From Nocardioides agri (lineage in GTDB: Bacteria > Actinomycetota > Actinomycetes > Propionibacteriales > Nocardioidaceae), in the NCBI RefSeq assembly GCF_013778305.1, contig NZ_JACEIC010000002.1, positions 248,001-312,000 of the forward strand: DNA of 64,000 bases. Reading direction: 5' to 3'. Below, piece after piece: positions 62,508-64,000 of this stretch. Positions within the stretch are counted from its first letter, which is position 1, and every line of letters begins with the position of its first letter. A program made the translations under genes and the position numbers. The notes below the pieces were generated by a model. It ran no database searches and was not told the origin of the DNA. It saw only the letters and a program-made list of their open reading frames with translations.

Positions 62508-62933
62508 ATGACCACCGCACGCGAGATCATGACCAGCGGCGTCGAGTGCGCCGGAGCCAACGAGACCGTCACCGAGGCGGCCCGGAAGATGCGCGACCTC
62601 GGTGTCGGCGCGCTGCCGATCTGCGGAGACGACAACCGGCTCAAGGGCATGATCACCGACCGTGACATCGTGCTCAACTGCGTCGCCGAGGGCATGGACA
62701 CGACTCAGACCAAGGTCCAGGACTACGCCGGCGGCGAGGTGGTGACGATCGGCGCCGACGACTCGATCGAGGACGCGCTGGCGACGATGAGCCAGCACGG
62801 CGTACGCCGGCTGCCGGTCATCGACGGGCACGACCTGGTCGGGATGATCAGCCAGGCCGACATCGCCAAGAACCTCCCCGAGGAGCGGGTCGGCGACCTG
62901 GTCGAGGCGATCTCGGCGGCACCCAGCGACTGA
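62508..62933 (+). CDS. hrp1: CBS-pair protein, Hrp1-like
   Basis: A 141-residue protein with two CBS domains (about 8-62 and 74-132). It is very like M. tuberculosis hypoxic response protein 1: TTAREIMTSGVECAGANE, GALPICGDDNRLKGMITDR and RRLPVIDGHDLVGMISQADI. Cys14 and Cys39 match cysteines I recall at the same positions in Hrp1. Hrp1 is a DosR-regulon protein of unknown function. No clear DosR-like site lies upstream here. Confidence 0.85.
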   Translation: MTTAREIMTSGVECAGANETVTEAARKMRDLGVGALPICGDDNRLKGMITDRDIVLNCVAEGMDTTQTKVQDYAGGEVVTIGADDSIEDALATMSQHGVRRLPVIDGHDLVGMISQADIAKNLPEERVGDLVEAISAAPSD

Positions 62934-62991
62934 CCCCGCATGACCGGGCCGCGTCGACCAGCGCCTGGTCGGGCCTGCTCCGCGACCGCGG

Positions 62992-64000
62992 TCAGGTGAC
63001 CCGCACGGGGAGGCCGCGCGCCGGCAGGGTGGGGATCCGCGTCGGGTCGTGCGCCGTGTCGGTCGTCGGCTGGTAGTCGATCTTCGCGAGCACCCGCGCG
63101 GTCTCCGACAGCATCCGCACGGTCAGCGGCTCGCCCGGGCACCGGTGCCCGGTGTCCGGGTAGCCGCCGCCCTGCGGGACGAAGCCGAAGGGGTCGGGCG
63201 GGATCCCGGCGAAGCGCTCCGGCAGGAACGCCTCCGGCTCTGCCCACATCGCCGCGTGCTGGTTGGTGCCAGGCACGTCCAGCACCACGAGGTCACCGGG
63301 CTCGACCGAGGTGCCGTCCAGCTCCGCGGGACGGCGCGCCCGGCCGGCGAGCGCAGGCACGAACGGGCAGGTGCGGCGCACCTCGTGCCCGAACGCCGCC
63401 CCCTCCTCGGGGCGGTCGACCCGGTCCCGCCACTGCGGGTGCCGCGCCAGCTCGCGGGCCAGGAACGTTCCGGGCCAGGCCACGGCCACCGTGGGCCGCA
63501 GCACGTTGAGGAGCTCGACGCCGGCCACCCGGGCGGGGAGCTCGGCACCCGCACCGGTCGCGATCTCGGCGAGGACGCTTCCTGGTCGGGGCGCCGGCCA
63601 GCCACCGCGCGCTCGGAGCACCAGGCGGGTGGCCCAGCGGTCGGCCCAGAGGCGGGCCGCCCAGGCCCTCGGGTACGCCGCCGCCGCGCCGCCGAACCCG
63701 TCGACGATCGCGGCCAGCCGACGGCTCGTCCGGCGGACCTGGTCGGGCGCCGCCGCCACCCCGGCCCACGCCTGCACCGCTGCGCCGTACACCTCGACGA
63801 GCTCGTCGAAGACGACGACCTCGCGACCGGGCCACCCCACCACGCGTCGCTCCAGGTCGAGGCCGATCGTGGTCGCGAGGTCCTCGGTCCGGTCCTCGGT
63901 CAGCAGGTCGAGGAACATCCGCTTCCGCGCGGCGTGCTCGGCGCCGTCGGTGCCGTGCACGGCGCCGCGGCCGAAGAGCAGGGCCGCCAGGGGTGGCGGC
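62992..64000 (-). CDS. cytochrome P450, CYP152-like peroxygenase (runs off window)
   Basis: At least 336 residues, cut by the window edge. The heme loop is FVPQGGGYPDTGHRCPGE with the proximal Cys. The helix-I region reads LLNVLRPTVAVAWPGTF, with the Arg-Pro pair that replaces the acid-alcohol pair in CYP152 fatty-acid peroxygenases. Such enzymes use hydrogen peroxide directly and need no redox partner. The frame is open to 64000 and enters with ALLFGRGAVHGTDGAEH, a normal internal P450 sequence, so its start is outside. Confidence 0.85.
   Translation of the reverse strand, partial: PPPLAALLFGRGAVHGTDGAEHAARKRMFLDLLTEDRTEDLATTIGLDLERRVVGWPGREVVVFDELVEVYGAAVQAWAGVAAAPDQVRRTSRRLAAIVDGFGGAAAAYPRAWAARLWADRWATRLVLRARGGWPAPRPGSVLAEIATGAGAELPARVAGVELLNVLRPTVAVAWPGTFLARELARHPQWRDRVDRPEEGAAFGHEVRRTCPFVPALAGRARRPAELDGTSVEPGDLVVLDVPGTNQHAAMWAEPEAFLPERFAGIPPDPFGFVPQGGGYPDTGHRCPGEPLTVRMLSETARVLAKIDYQPTTDTAHDPTRIPTLPARGLPVRVT

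Overview
The window is about 70% GC, densely coded, rich in GTG starts, and full of actinobacterial families (WhiB-era small proteins, tandem USPs, DUF1918, a 13E12-type DUF222/HNH protein, a SigF/SigB-class sigma factor). The overall gene repertoire suggests a chromosome of a Nocardioidaceae-like actinomycete, probably Nocardioides or a relative; that assignment is inference. No tRNA, rRNA, CRISPR array or transposase was seen.

Region 1 (1-26.6 kb) is one catabolic locus. The minus strand (14.6 kb down to 1) encodes a P450, its [3Fe-4S] ferredoxin, an acyl-CoA thioesterase, an SDR, an acyl-CoA ligase, an acyl-CoA dehydrogenase, a ferredoxin reductase, a crotonase, an alpha-methylacyl-CoA racemase, a five-gene Liv-type ABC importer and the start of a second acyl-CoA dehydrogenase. 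The plus strand (14.8-22.2 kb) encodes an SCP-x thiolase, a MaoC-type hydratase pair, two SDRs, a thiolase, a second crotonase and a second CoA ligase. Beyond these lie a double-headed TetR regulator, a flavin amine oxidase and a sulfatase with a coupled Cys-rich small protein. Many neighbours overlap by ATGA or GTGA. Four promoter regions share a CTAAC-N4-rTtcAC motif, at three of them touching or overlapping the predicted -10, so the locus looks like a single regulon that imports, activates, hydroxylates and beta-oxidises an alpha-methyl-branched acid. The substrate is unknown.

Region 2 (26.7-41.4 kb and 52.0-53.2 kb) holds a large secreted protein whose C-terminus is a class F-like sortase, followed by a stress/dormancy island: DUF1918, a DoxX-like protein, a CPBP protease, a MacB-like ABC system, a zinc alcohol dehydrogenase, a lipoprotein esterase, universal stress proteins, a beta-CASP metallo-beta-lactamase and a response regulator closely resembling mycobacterial DevR/DosR. 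Palindromes of the form GGGACC-WW-GGTCCC, very like the DosR box, lie upstream of several of these genes, including the regulator itself. An Hrp1-like CBS protein (62.5 kb) belongs to the same functional theme.

Region 3 (41.4-50.2 kb) has a CtlX-type amidinotransferase, an SMC-like JetABC (Wadjet) operon without JetD, a DUF2236 oxygenase and an orphan LuxR-type regulator. Region 4 (50.2-52.0 kb) is a DUF222/HNH gene with repeats on both sides, including a 115-bp near-palindrome. Region 5 (53.2-64.0 kb) has a VOC protein, a STAS-like protein, four glycosyltransferases, a KatE catalase, an SDR, a sigma factor, the CBS protein and a truncated CYP152-type peroxygenase.
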